Source: a virus. From it: a DNA stretch of 24,826 nucleotides. The notes under the pieces are model-generated. The model was given only the letters and a program-made list of their open reading frames with translations, was not told where the DNA came from and did no database searches. Below, in pieces: positions 1-6,928 of the stretch (position 1 is its first letter; each line of letters starts with the position of its first letter). The stretch covers positions 1-24,826 of the IMG/VR virus record IMGVR_UViG_3300047661_000002, one strand, 5' to 3'. The translations under genes and the position numbers were made by a program.

Positions 1-1650
1 GTACCTGACCCGGACGAATATAAGCGTGTGTATGAAACTCGCATCGCAGCAAAAAAAGCCGGTGACAAAGCCACCGCGAACGCATTGAAACTTGTACTCA
101 ACACTACTTACGGCGCTATGAAAAATCCATACAACGCTTTGTTTGACCCGCGAATGGCAAACGCTGTGTGTATTTCCGGCCAACTATATCTCATTGACCT
201 TATTGAAAAGCTGGAAATGATACCGACCTTTAAACTGATTCAGTCAAATACGGATGGTCTGATTGTTTCATATGACCGCGACGTCGAATCAAAAATCAAC
301 TATGCTGTCCACGCATGGGAGACACGTACTGGATTTACTATGGGCTTCGATAGTGTTGAAAAGATAGTGCAAAAGGACGTTAACAACTACATTATGCGCG
401 GCGCAGACAGCTCGCTCGAAGTCAAAGGCGGTTATGTTTCAAATTATGGCGGCGGTGATTTTAAGAGCAAAAGCCTCGTAATTGCCGCAAAAGCAATCGT
501 TGCAAACCTGCTTGATGGCACATCGCCAACAAAAACAATCACCGATTGTGATGATATTGAGCAGTTCCAAATGATTTCTAAGGCAGGTCATACTTACGAC
601 AAAGTTATCTGGATTAGTGCTGGGAAGGAAATCGAAGTCCAGAACGTTGACCGCGTATATGCCTCCAAAAACAAGCAATCTGGCACTTTATATAAAATAA
701 AGCTCGCTAAAGGTGATCAAAAAGAACGCCGTGACAAGATAGCGAACTTGCCAATTCACTGTATTATTGACAATAAGAAGATGTTTCGCATTGAAGCAAT
801 CGACAAACAGTTTTATATTGACTTCGTTCAAAAACGCATCAATGACTACCTCGGTATCAAAACCGAGAAACCAGAAAAAGAAAGCAGGAAAAAAAGTATG
901 TCAACACACAAATTAGCAACTGAAACCCCAGCACAGGAAACTCAAGTAGCAGCCGAAGTAGTCCAACATGAGATACCAATTGTCGGATTTGGCGCAAAAC
1001 TCATGAAACTGCGTTCATCAATGGACGGTTTCAAGTGGGAAAAGGATGGCATCAACCGCCATCAGTCCTATGCCTACATTACTGAAAAACAGTATAAAAA
1101 CAATTTCAAAAAGGCACTTGCCGTTGCCGGTCTCGATTTCAAAGCTTCAATGTCCGAATATCAGTATATTCCAAATGCGACTGACAAAATGAGCTTGATT
1201 GTAGCCAAATACCTATTTGAAATCATCGACCGCGACAGTGGAACCCGTGAAGTTTACCCTGCGTGTGGGGCTGGTGCGGATATGGGCGATAAGGGATTGT
1301 ACAAGGCGTACACAGGAGCAATCAAATATTTCATTGCCAACAACTTCCTTGTTGCGGAGGGTGATGACCCAGAAAGCGATGTTGTTGAAACACAGCATGA
1401 AAAACCGAAATATACACCACCGGCAAAGCGTGAGGAAATCAAGGATAAGCTCTCCGACCAAGATGCACCGGCGACCGATGTGCAGGTCGAAACTATCGCA
1501 AATGGAATCGCCGCAATGGAGGATTCAGGTATCAGCGAGGATATTATACAGGATTATGCCGATCGACTGGCCTCGGATATGACAAAAAAGATAGCAGAGC
1601 AGACCATTGACGAGATTCACACACTTCTTGATAGTGTGGAAGCGGCATGA
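1..1650 (+). CDS. Family B DNA polymerase C-terminal part fused in frame to an ERF-type single-strand annealing protein (5' partial)
   Basis: The frame is open to the left edge, so the polymerase start and its exonuclease and motif A regions are outside the window. The first ~300 residues are the end of a family B polymerase: motif B KLVLNTTYG is at 88-114, and motif C appears as NTDG at 247-258 in place of the usual DTDS. After a lysine-rich linker (about 850-897) the same frame continues into a full-length ERF-like protein of ~250 residues starting at Met 898. This part carries the family's GADMGDKG...KAYTGAIKYF region at about 1270-1350. ERF proteins anneal single strands during phage recombination. 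There is no stop codon between the parts. Either this is a true fusion, or ERF is also made separately from the internal start at 898. Both domain calls are made by eye. The gene overlaps the next by ATGA. Confidence 0.85.
   Translation, partial: VPDPDEYKRVYETRIAAKKAGDKATANALKLVLNTTYGAMKNPYNALFDPRMANAVCISGQLYLIDLIEKLEMIPTFKLIQSNTDGLIVSYDRDVESKINYAVHAWETRTGFTMGFDSVEKIVQKDVNNYIMRGADSSLEVKGGYVSNYGGGDFKSKSLVIAAKAIVANLLDGTSPTKTITDCDDIEQFQMISKAGHTYDKVIWISAGKEIEVQNVDRVYASKNKQSGTLYKIKLAKGDQKERRDKIANLPIHCIIDNKKMFRIEAIDKQFYIDFVQKRINDYLGIKTEKPEKESRKKSMSTHKLATETPAQETQVAAEVVQHEIPIVGFGAKLMKLRSSMDGFKWEKDGINRHQSYAYITEKQYKNNFKKALAVAGLDFKASMSEYQYIPNATDKMSLIVAKYLFEIIDRDSGTREVYPACGAGADMGDKGLYKAYTGAIKYFIANNFLVAEGDDPESDVVETQHEKPKYTPPAKREEIKDKLSDQDAPATDVQVETIANGIAAMEDSGISEDIIQDYADRLASDMTKKIAEQTIDEIHTLLDSVEAA
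886..900 (+). promoter_or_regulatory. Internal ribosome binding site and in-frame ATG for a stand-alone ERF protein
   Basis: An AGGAA motif at 886-890 lies seven bases ahead of ATG 898-900. This ATG sits exactly where ERF-like sequence begins, after the charged linker that ends the polymerase part. The arrangement looks like a normal gene start, which suggests that ERF (898-1650) was, or still is, a separate gene whose upstream stop codon has been lost. The site is seen in the sequence; its use is inferred. Confidence 0.5.
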
Positions 1651-2720
1651 TGGAGATTAAAAATCAGACCGTCAGCCTTTCAGAACCACCTAAAAAGGTA
1701 AAGAAAATCACCGGAACGCGGTTCGCAGCCATTCTAGGTTTGAACCCTTGGTCGTCACCGTTTGAAGTTTGGTGCGACATGACCGGCACCTACAAAATAC
1801 CGTTTGAGGACAGTAAATACACCATTGCTGGCAAGGTTATCGAACCGAAGGTAATCGCCTATCTTGATGAGAAATATCACTATGGAAAACAGAGCAAGCG
1901 CGTTCTCAAGGACCCTGATGAATACTTCGGCAAAACCAAGGAACAGATGCACTTTGATCATTTCCCAGAGAATAAGGTGTTCGGAGGCATGTGGGATGCC
2001 CGTACCAAAACCATCGTTTATGAACTGAAAACTACCAAGCGAGTTGAGGATTGGATGCACGGCAGTAAGCTGGACGCTCCGATTTATTACAAGCTACAAG
2101 GCGCACTGTATGCTTATTTGCTCGGTCTTGATCGATTCCGTATGGTTCTCAGCGTGGTCGAGGAAAAGGATTATGAACATCCGGAAGATTTCGAGCCGAC
2201 ACCCGAAAACACCAGTGTTATTGACTATCGTATTTCTACCGAATTTCCACAGTTTGAACAGTACATCGAAACCTGTAACGAATGGCTCGAAAACTACATC
2301 ACGACCCCGATTAGTCCAGAGTGGACAAACGGCAGAAACGACACCGAGATTGTCAAAGCACTTACGACGGCGCATACCTCACCCAAGGGCGATGACGACT
2401 CGCAAACCAACCGCATCACTGTAATTATGGACGAAATCGAACCATTGCAGGCAGAAATTGATGCCACCGCCGAGCTGATTGCTGACAAGGAAAAACGGCT
2501 TAAAAAGCTCAAAGAGCAGCTTAAGCCGGAACTTCAAAAGCAAATGAAGGACAGCGACAAAAAAATCGTCCTTGATGGTTTTGATTATTTGTTTGAACTC
2601 AGTAAAATTCCGGCATCAGGCGTAGACACCGATCAATTAAAAGCAGACGGGCTGTATGACACATATAAAAAGTCCGGCTTCACTTTAAAATTAACCATTA
2701 ACAGGAGGAAAGTTTCATGA
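1647..2720 (+). CDS. YqaJ-like viral recombinase exonuclease
   Basis: This 357-residue protein resembles the YqaJ family of phage exonucleases, which resect double-stranded ends so that an annealing protein can load. Visible features are the N-terminal GTRFAAILGLNPW segment (residues 23-35), Glu66 in GKVIEPKVI, and the PD-(D/E)xK core with Asp117 in GGMWDAR and Glu126/Lys128 in YELKTTK. Gln151 lies in KLQGALYAYLLG. Residues ~260-310 are strongly charged and likely form a coiled coil. The start overlaps the previous stop as ATGA; a second ATG at 1650 is possible. Its place directly after an ERF protein is the classic exonuclease/annealing-protein pair, comparable in role to Red alpha and beta. 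The family call is confident by motif; activity is inferred. Confidence 0.88.
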   Translation: MMEIKNQTVSLSEPPKKVKKITGTRFAAILGLNPWSSPFEVWCDMTGTYKIPFEDSKYTIAGKVIEPKVIAYLDEKYHYGKQSKRVLKDPDEYFGKTKEQMHFDHFPENKVFGGMWDARTKTIVYELKTTKRVEDWMHGSKLDAPIYYKLQGALYAYLLGLDRFRMVLSVVEEKDYEHPEDFEPTPENTSVIDYRISTEFPQFEQYIETCNEWLENYITTPISPEWTNGRNDTEIVKALTTAHTSPKGDDDSQTNRITVIMDEIEPLQAEIDATAELIADKEKRLKKLKEQLKPELQKQMKDSDKKIVLDGFDYLFELSKIPASGVDTDQLKADGLYDTYKKSGFTLKLTINRRKVS

Positions 2721-3178
2721 TTAAAAAATTACAAAATAAGTTTCCAGTTCTACCAGAGGGTGAGCAACTCGTTTGTGTGAAAGAGGTTATTGACAAGGAT
2801 TATGCCAAATTTGATAAACTCACGGTGGTCATCGAGGATGAGCAAGGGGTATCATGCAAGCTAAACTTCAATTTTGTAAAAGACGATGGAACCCATAACG
2901 ATGGTGCCGAAACCGCGTATACCTTTATGTGCCGTGCGCTTCTTAACAATCAGAACGCAGATGAAATCGATACCGCTGATCTAGTTGGAAAATTCGCACT
3001 TGCAGAAGTTTCCCACACAGATGGGAAAAAAGGTGGCATATTTGCAAACGTCAAAAAGTGGACTGCTACGGATGAAACATTTGGTACAGCAAAAGCAGCA
3101 GAAAAGGCAGCACCCAAAAAGACAGCAGCCGAGCTGATTGCCGAAGCCCGTGAGCGCAAAGCAGCAGCGGCAAGCTAA
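2717..3178 (+). CDS. Probable DUF669-like single-stranded-DNA-binding accessory protein
   Basis: A 153-residue protein that starts after a clear GGAGG site and overlaps the upstream stop by ATGA. The first ~115 residues alternate in a beta-rich pattern, with LVGKFALAEVSHTDG followed by ANVKKW. This resembles the DUF669 phage proteins commonly encoded beside recombinases and thought to bind DNA. The last ~35 residues are Ala/Lys-rich and helical, and look like a flexible tail. It sits between the exonuclease and the VRR-NUC nuclease, so a role in replication or recombination is likely. No catalytic motif is visible. The family is judged by overall look and context, so the function is an inference. 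Confidence 0.65.
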   Translation: MIKKLQNKFPVLPEGEQLVCVKEVIDKDYAKFDKLTVVIEDEQGVSCKLNFNFVKDDGTHNDGAETAYTFMCRALLNNQNADEIDTADLVGKFALAEVSHTDGKKGGIFANVKKWTATDETFGTAKAAEKAAPKKTAAELIAEARERKAAAAS

Positions 3179-3465
3179 TGCGACTTGAAAAAACTTTGCA
3201 GGATGAATGCCTTGATTATCTAAATGCACGGCATATTTACAATGTCAATACACACGGTGATGCTTGGGAGCGTCGAGGTAGACCAGACATATATCTATGC
3301 TATTGCGGGCATTTCATCGGCTGTGAGCTAAAACGTGGGCTGGATAACCAGCCTACGGCTTTACAGCTTAAGCATCTTCGGGAAATTAGGGAAAGTGGGG
3401 GCATTGGCACATGGATAACGACGCTACTAGAACTGACAGACCTTCTAGGCTCTCTGGACCATTAA
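3178..3465 (+). CDS. VRR-NUC domain nuclease
   Basis: A small protein of 95 residues, the usual size for the single-domain phage VRR-NUC family of PD-(D/E)xK nucleases. The active-site set is visible: GRPDI at residues 34-38 (Asp37), then Glu50-Leu-Lys52 in CELKRG, and Gln63 in the following helix. VRR-NUC proteins act on branched or structured DNA such as Holliday junctions and flaps, and in phages they lie near the replicase genes as here. The start codon overlaps the previous stop (TAATG). Its last 55 bases overlap the next gene in another frame, which suggests coupled translation. Confidence 0.88.
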   Translation: MRLEKTLQDECLDYLNARHIYNVNTHGDAWERRGRPDIYLCYCGHFIGCELKRGLDNQPTALQLKHLREIRESGGIGTWITTLLELTDLLGSLDH

Positions 3466-5381
3466 ACAACCGCTTTTTGTATCTGCGTGAGGACAAAGCC
3501 CCGGTGTCGTGGGATATGTATGCTCTCGATGACACGGCCGGTTGTAAAACAGTCGGAGTTTTAATACCCGACCAATATGTAGTTGTTGATGTCGACAACA
3601 TGGAACAGGCAGAAAAACTCATGCGGCTCGTGATCGAGGAAAATATAAAATGTCAGATTATGCAGACGACACGTGGAAAGCATTTCTGGTTTACCTCGAC
3701 TGAAACGCTGAAAAACAGTACCAAGGTCATGACCGGCATCGGAATTCATGTCGACTATCGCTCATGGGGCAAACAGTCGCAAGTGTGTGTACGGATGAAC
3801 GGTGAGTGGCGGGAATGGCTCACGGAATACGAATGGGGAGAGCTTGACGCACTACCACGCTGGTTACGACCATTACTTCAATCCAAGTGGAAGTTTTACG
3901 AAATGGGCGAGGGCGATGGACGAAATCAGGCATTATTCGATTATCAGATTATGTTGTCGAAACGTGGGTATTCAAAGCAGGAAGCCTTTGACGTTCTACG
4001 GCTTATCAATACCTACATATTTAAAGAAACAATGCCGAATAGGGAGATCGACACAATCTGTCGCGATGAAGCATACCCAGACCCGGAAACAACCGTCTCT
4101 CAATTTGACCCGGATGCGCCGTGGTTTGGTCCAAAGGGTGGATTCTTACACAATATTATGGGTGACGAAATCCTAAAGGAAATGAATATTGTGCGCTATC
4201 ACCAGCAGTTTTATGTTTACGAGAACGGCTGCCACCGAGTCGGTGACAACGATGTGCCACATAAAATAGAGGTGCTTTTTCCAACGTCAACTATGAAACA
4301 GCGTGGAGAAGTTCTCGACTATATCCGCATTATGAGCCACCTCGAAAAGCCAACCCTTCATGAATATATTATTAATCAAAAAAATGGTCGATTGGATTTA
4401 AAAAAAGGAGAACGTATGTCACACACACCAGAAGCTCATGATTTTCAGCAAATTAATGCCTCTTATGACCCTACCGCTTACAGTGAACCACTTGAGAAAA
4501 TGCTCCGAAAAGTGTTTCAAAACGATCAGCAACTCTATGATTTGTTCGAGGAGATGATGGGTTATTGCCTCATTAAGAATTGCCGAATGCAGAAAATCTT
4601 TATATTTTTCGGCGACGGAAACAACGGTAAAAGTACACTCCTTCGCGTTATTTGTAATTTTATCGGCGACGGTAATTACTCAACTTTGTCTTTGCAGGAC
4701 TTAGAAAAGACCTTCCGACCTGCCGAACTTGAAAATAAGTTGGTCAATTTGGGTGACGATATTCCATCAACGACGATTAAAGATTCAAGTCTGTTAAAGA
4801 GCTTATCAACTGGCGAACGTGTTCTGGTCGAGCGCAAAAACAAGAACCCATTTATTCTTAAAAATTATGCAAAACTTATATTCACGACGAACAAAATGCC
4901 ACCAGTCAACGATAAATCCTTTGGATTTTATAGGCGTTTGGTTCTCATTCCTCTTGATGCAAAATTTTCTTCATCGGACCCCGATTTTGACCCAGACATT
5001 GAGGAAAAAGTTACATCTGACGAGGCAATGAGTTATTTATTAAATATGGCAATTCGAGGATTTAAACGCATGATGAAACACGGTTTCACGGAGTCAGACA
5101 AGGTAAAAAAGGCAGTAGAAACTTACAAACAAAAGAGTTCACACACGCTGACGTGGACCGCCGACAATGGAATTGATGAGGGTTATTTGCTTTTAAAAAG
5201 TACGCGTGAATTGTATTATGAATTCAAAAACTGGTGTGCTGATGAAGGTATTGAAAACGTTCCAAAGCAGCAAACGTTCACCAGCGAGCTTGAAAAACAG
5301 TTTAATTTTATGCTTTCGCTACAAAAGCGCGAAAAAGGAACGACGAATAGAGTTAAGTTTTTTCTGAAAATAAACGAATAA
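3411..5381 (+). CDS. Primase-polymerase/superfamily 3 helicase, P4/D5-like
   Basis: A 656-residue fusion that should prime and unwind DNA at the phage origin. The N-terminal part looks like an archaeo-eukaryotic primase-polymerase: the acidic pair in VVVDVDN (residues 57-63), RGKHFWF (88-94) and HVDYRS (113-118). A middle helical region starts around EGDGRNQALFDYQ (167-179), as in primase C-terminal domains. The C-terminal half is a D5-type superfamily 3 helicase with Walker A GDGNNGKST (401-409), Walker B-like VNLGDD (445-450) and sensor IFTTNK (490-495). Length and domain order match phage and plasmid primases of the P4 alpha type. The start lies inside the VRR-NUC gene. A repeat-rich non-coding region directly downstream could be its origin. 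Confidence 0.9.
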   Translation: MDNDATRTDRPSRLSGPLNNRFLYLREDKAPVSWDMYALDDTAGCKTVGVLIPDQYVVVDVDNMEQAEKLMRLVIEENIKCQIMQTTRGKHFWFTSTETLKNSTKVMTGIGIHVDYRSWGKQSQVCVRMNGEWREWLTEYEWGELDALPRWLRPLLQSKWKFYEMGEGDGRNQALFDYQIMLSKRGYSKQEAFDVLRLINTYIFKETMPNREIDTICRDEAYPDPETTVSQFDPDAPWFGPKGGFLHNIMGDEILKEMNIVRYHQQFYVYENGCHRVGDNDVPHKIEVLFPTSTMKQRGEVLDYIRIMSHLEKPTLHEYIINQKNGRLDLKKGERMSHTPEAHDFQQINASYDPTAYSEPLEKMLRKVFQNDQQLYDLFEEMMGYCLIKNCRMQKIFIFFGDGNNGKSTLLRVICNFIGDGNYSTLSLQDLEKTFRPAELENKLVNLGDDIPSTTIKDSSLLKSLSTGERVLVERKNKNPFILKNYAKLIFTTNKMPPVNDKSFGFYRRLVLIPLDAKFSSSDPDFDPDIEEKVTSDEAMSYLLNMAIRGFKRMMKHGFTESDKVKKAVETYKQKSSHTLTWTADNGIDEGYLLLKSTRELYYEFKNWCADEGIENVPKQQTFTSELEKQFNFMLSLQKREKGTTNRVKFFLKINE

Positions 5382-5388
5382 CCAAGAA

Positions 5389-5624
5389 TGACAACGTGAC
5401 AGAAACGGCAGCAAGCGTGCCAAAATGACAGTAAAGTGCCATAAGCCTGACGTCAAAAAAAGGCTAAGGTATGCGGTTTGTTATATAGTTGTCACGTTGT
5501 CACGCTTATTTGTCTTATGTTCTGTCTATAGAGATAATATATAAATATAAAGGGGGGAGTAAAAAAATAATAAATCATATAGAGAGAGAATAAAAAATGG
5601 GATGGTGACATTGTCAGTATGACA
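5389..5624 (+). repeat. Cluster of TGACA/TGTCA elements, candidate replication origin or operator
   Basis: The gap between the helicase and DUF4406 genes carries many copies of one pentamer in both orientations: TGACA at 5389, 5397, 5426, 5606 and 5620, TGTCA at 5490, 5498 and 5612. A perfect TGACGTCA palindrome is at 5448-5455. TGACAACGTGACA at 5389-5401 is the exact reverse complement of TGTCACGTTGTCA at 5490-5502, so each is a pair of half-sites eight bases apart. The element at 5606-5616 is a perfect palindrome, TGACA-T-TGTCA. Such spacing fits a protein-binding array: iterons of an origin or operators of a regulator. The sequence pattern is direct observation; the function is inferred. 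Confidence 0.7.
5510..5538 (+). promoter_or_regulatory. Probable vegetative promoter for the regulatory cassette
   Basis: A -35-like TTGTCT at 5510-5515 is separated by 17 bases from a -10-like GATAAT at 5533-5538, followed by AT-rich sequence. It lies between the TGTCA pair at 5490-5502 and the palindrome at 5606-5616, so a protein bound to those sites could control it. Transcription would start near 5545 and leave a ~105-base leader ahead of the DUF4406 gene. That leader holds an isolated G-rich stretch at 5551-5556 that has no start codon at a useful distance. Confidence 0.55.
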
Positions 5625-5649
5625 TAAAAATTGTGGAGGTAAATCTGAA

Positions 5650-5943
5650 ATGTCAGTGATATATATTGCGGGTCCAATAACCGGTGTGAAGCACTATCAG
5701 CGTAATTTCATAGCAGCAGAAATGAGATTAAAATTAGCTGGTTATACTGTTTTCAATCCAGCGAAACTTCCAAAAGGTCTTCCTTGGGAAGTATACATGC
5801 CAATATGTTACGCAATGATAGATGCTTGCGACATGGTTTACTTTCTCAAGGATTGGCATAAAAGTAAGGGTGCGTGTCTGGAATATGAACATGCAATGAA
5901 TCACAGCTTAGCTGTAAATTTCGAGGAGAAAACCCATGAATAA
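5650..5943 (+). CDS. DUF4406 protein, nucleoside 2-deoxyribosyltransferase-like
   Basis: A 97-residue protein that begins after a GGAGG site at 5635-5639. The start YIAGPITG (residues 5-12) and the later DACDMVYFLKDWHKSKGA (58-75) followed by acidic residues and HA match the layout of DUF4406, a family related to nucleoside 2-deoxyribosyltransferases. In those enzymes the GP(I/M)TG loop, the D..D segment and the S.GA..E segment form the nucleotide pocket. Small versions like this are common in Firmicute phages, but their substrate is not established. It heads the cassette that also encodes the HTH and late-regulator proteins. A role in nucleotide metabolism is inference from the fold. Confidence 0.82.
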   Translation: MSVIYIAGPITGVKHYQRNFIAAEMRLKLAGYTVFNPAKLPKGLPWEVYMPICYAMIDACDMVYFLKDWHKSKGACLEYEHAMNHSLAVNFEEKTHE

Positions 5944-6433
5944 TGAATTTAAAGTATTGTTTATACATACAGAACCGTGTTCCGTTTGCAAAGGCTCACA
6001 TGCCGAGTATCTCACTCGTCAGTGTTGCAGGAATTGTGAGTCTTTGCATAAGGCGATGATAAAACGTGGATTATTGATATTGCCGCATACAAGTGTGAAA
6101 GGTTCAAAAGTGATAACGGATATGGCATCGAGAATATCAGCTATGAAAGCAGCAGGGGCATCACTCAGGGAAATGTCAAATGCTACAGGTTTGGCGAAAG
6201 ACACCGTGAGCAGTTATATTTGCAAAGCCAATAAAGAGGCAGGAACAGGTTATGGACAGGCAAAACGCAGTAGTTACAAGTTGACTCCAGATCAGCAGCA
6301 GGAGATCATACAATTAACAGCGGCAGGTCAAACGGATTCTGCAATCGCCAGTAAAATAGGAGTTTGTGCAAAGACAGTTTCTAACGTCCTGAAACGGCAC
6401 GGTTTAGAACGCCATAAAGAGGTGCATGTATGA
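5936..6433 (+). CDS. Putative DNA-binding protein with N-terminal Cys cluster and two HTH motifs
   Basis: This 165-residue protein overlaps the previous gene by eight bases, with GAGGAG just ahead of ATG 5936. The first ~35 residues hold five cysteines (15, 18, 30, 31, 34) in a CxxC...CCxxC arrangement that could bind zinc. Two helix-turn-helix stretches follow: one around ISAMKAAGASLREMSNATG, the other around LTAAGQTDSAIASKIGV with KTVSNVLKRHG. The second resembles resolvase- or transposase-type HTH folds. No catalytic domain accompanies them, so a regulatory or replication-initiator role is more likely than recombination. It is a candidate binder of the upstream TGACA repeats, but nothing in the sequence proves that. 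I do not recognise a specific named family. Confidence 0.75.
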   Translation: MNNEFKVLFIHTEPCSVCKGSHAEYLTRQCCRNCESLHKAMIKRGLLILPHTSVKGSKVITDMASRISAMKAAGASLREMSNATGLAKDTVSSYICKANKEAGTGYGQAKRSSYKLTPDQQQEIIQLTAAGQTDSAIASKIGVCAKTVSNVLKRHGLERHKEVHV

Positions 6434-6813
6434 CGGCAAAAGAATATCTTGAGCGATATCTTGATGCCAATCGTGAGATTAATGCCAAACTTGACGAGAT
6501 TCAAAACTGGCGAGAACTTGCTACCAAGACAACACGGACGTTCGAAGGTGATGAGTCTGAATCAACTGCATCAATTGTCGCAAAGATTGTCGATCAGGAT
6601 AAAGAGGTTAATCGACAGATTGATATACTGGTTGAGCTTCGACAGGAAATAGAAACTGTAATTCAAGCGATACCGGATCACAGATATAGGGATGTGCTGA
6701 CAATGCGGTATATCAGCGGCAAACATTGGGAAGAAATAGCGGTGATTTTAAGTTACGATTATAGATACGTTTTGAAGCTTCACAGTGCCGCTTTGCGTGA
6801 AATCGAAATATGA
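6430..6813 (+). CDS. DUF1492/ArpU-type late transcription regulator, sigma region 4-like
   Basis: A 127-residue protein that overlaps the previous stop by ATGA. The N-terminal two thirds are charged helices, likely coiled coil (residues ~5-85). The C-terminal region, RYRDVLTMRYISGKHWEEI followed by AVILSYDYRYVLKLHSAAL, is a sigma-70 region 4-like HTH of the type found in DUF1492, ArpU and RinA proteins. These proteins lie at the end of the early genes in Gram-positive phages and several activate the late packaging operon. This gene sits directly ahead of a promoter-terminator pair and the HNH/terminase genes, which is the expected place. The family call rests on domain layout and position. 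Confidence 0.85.
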   Translation: MTAKEYLERYLDANREINAKLDEIQNWRELATKTTRTFEGDESESTASIVAKIVDQDKEVNRQIDILVELRQEIETVIQAIPDHRYRDVLTMRYISGKHWEEIAVILSYDYRYVLKLHSAALREIEI

Positions 6814-6820
6814 ACACGCA

Positions 6821-6850
6821 ATGACACATCAACCTATGATATAGTATAAA
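6821..6850 (+). promoter_or_regulatory. Probable late promoter
   Basis: ATGACA at 6821-6826 and TATAAA at 6845-6850 are each five of six bases from the consensus -35 and -10, with an 18-base spacer. The site begins just after the late-regulator gene and precedes the packaging operon. The start point would be near 6857, about 12 bases ahead of the terminator stem. It is a sequence-only prediction. Confidence 0.55.
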
Positions 6851-6868
6851 GTGTCCAGTAGAGGTTTT

Positions 6869-6904
6869 AAGGTGTTAACTCAAATGAGTTAGCGCCTTTT
6901 TTTA
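6869..6904 (+). terminator. Intrinsic terminator ahead of the late operon
   Basis: A 13-bp stem (6869-6881 with 6886-6898, two G-U pairs) with an AAAT loop is followed by a run of T to 6903. It closes the early/regulatory transcript. Because a promoter lies just upstream, it could also cut late transcripts to ~50 bases unless they are antiterminated. Confidence 0.88.
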
Positions 6905-6928
6905 TTACTCAGACAAACCGAGGAACAG

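Noticed and set aside
1217-1582. 121-residue + strand frame inside the polymerase-ERF gene
   Set aside because: It reads as basic, Ser/Arg-rich noise and overlaps a well-supported ERF domain in another frame.
5444-5465. Terminator after the primase-helicase (AGCCT/AGGCT stem)
   Set aside because: The stem has five pairs, and no T-run follows; more likely coincidental within the repeat region.
5492-5677. 61-residue frame on the - strand across the intergenic repeat region
   Set aside because: Its hydrophobic sequence comes from AT-rich DNA; no ribosome binding site, and it would run over the promoter and the DUF4406 start.
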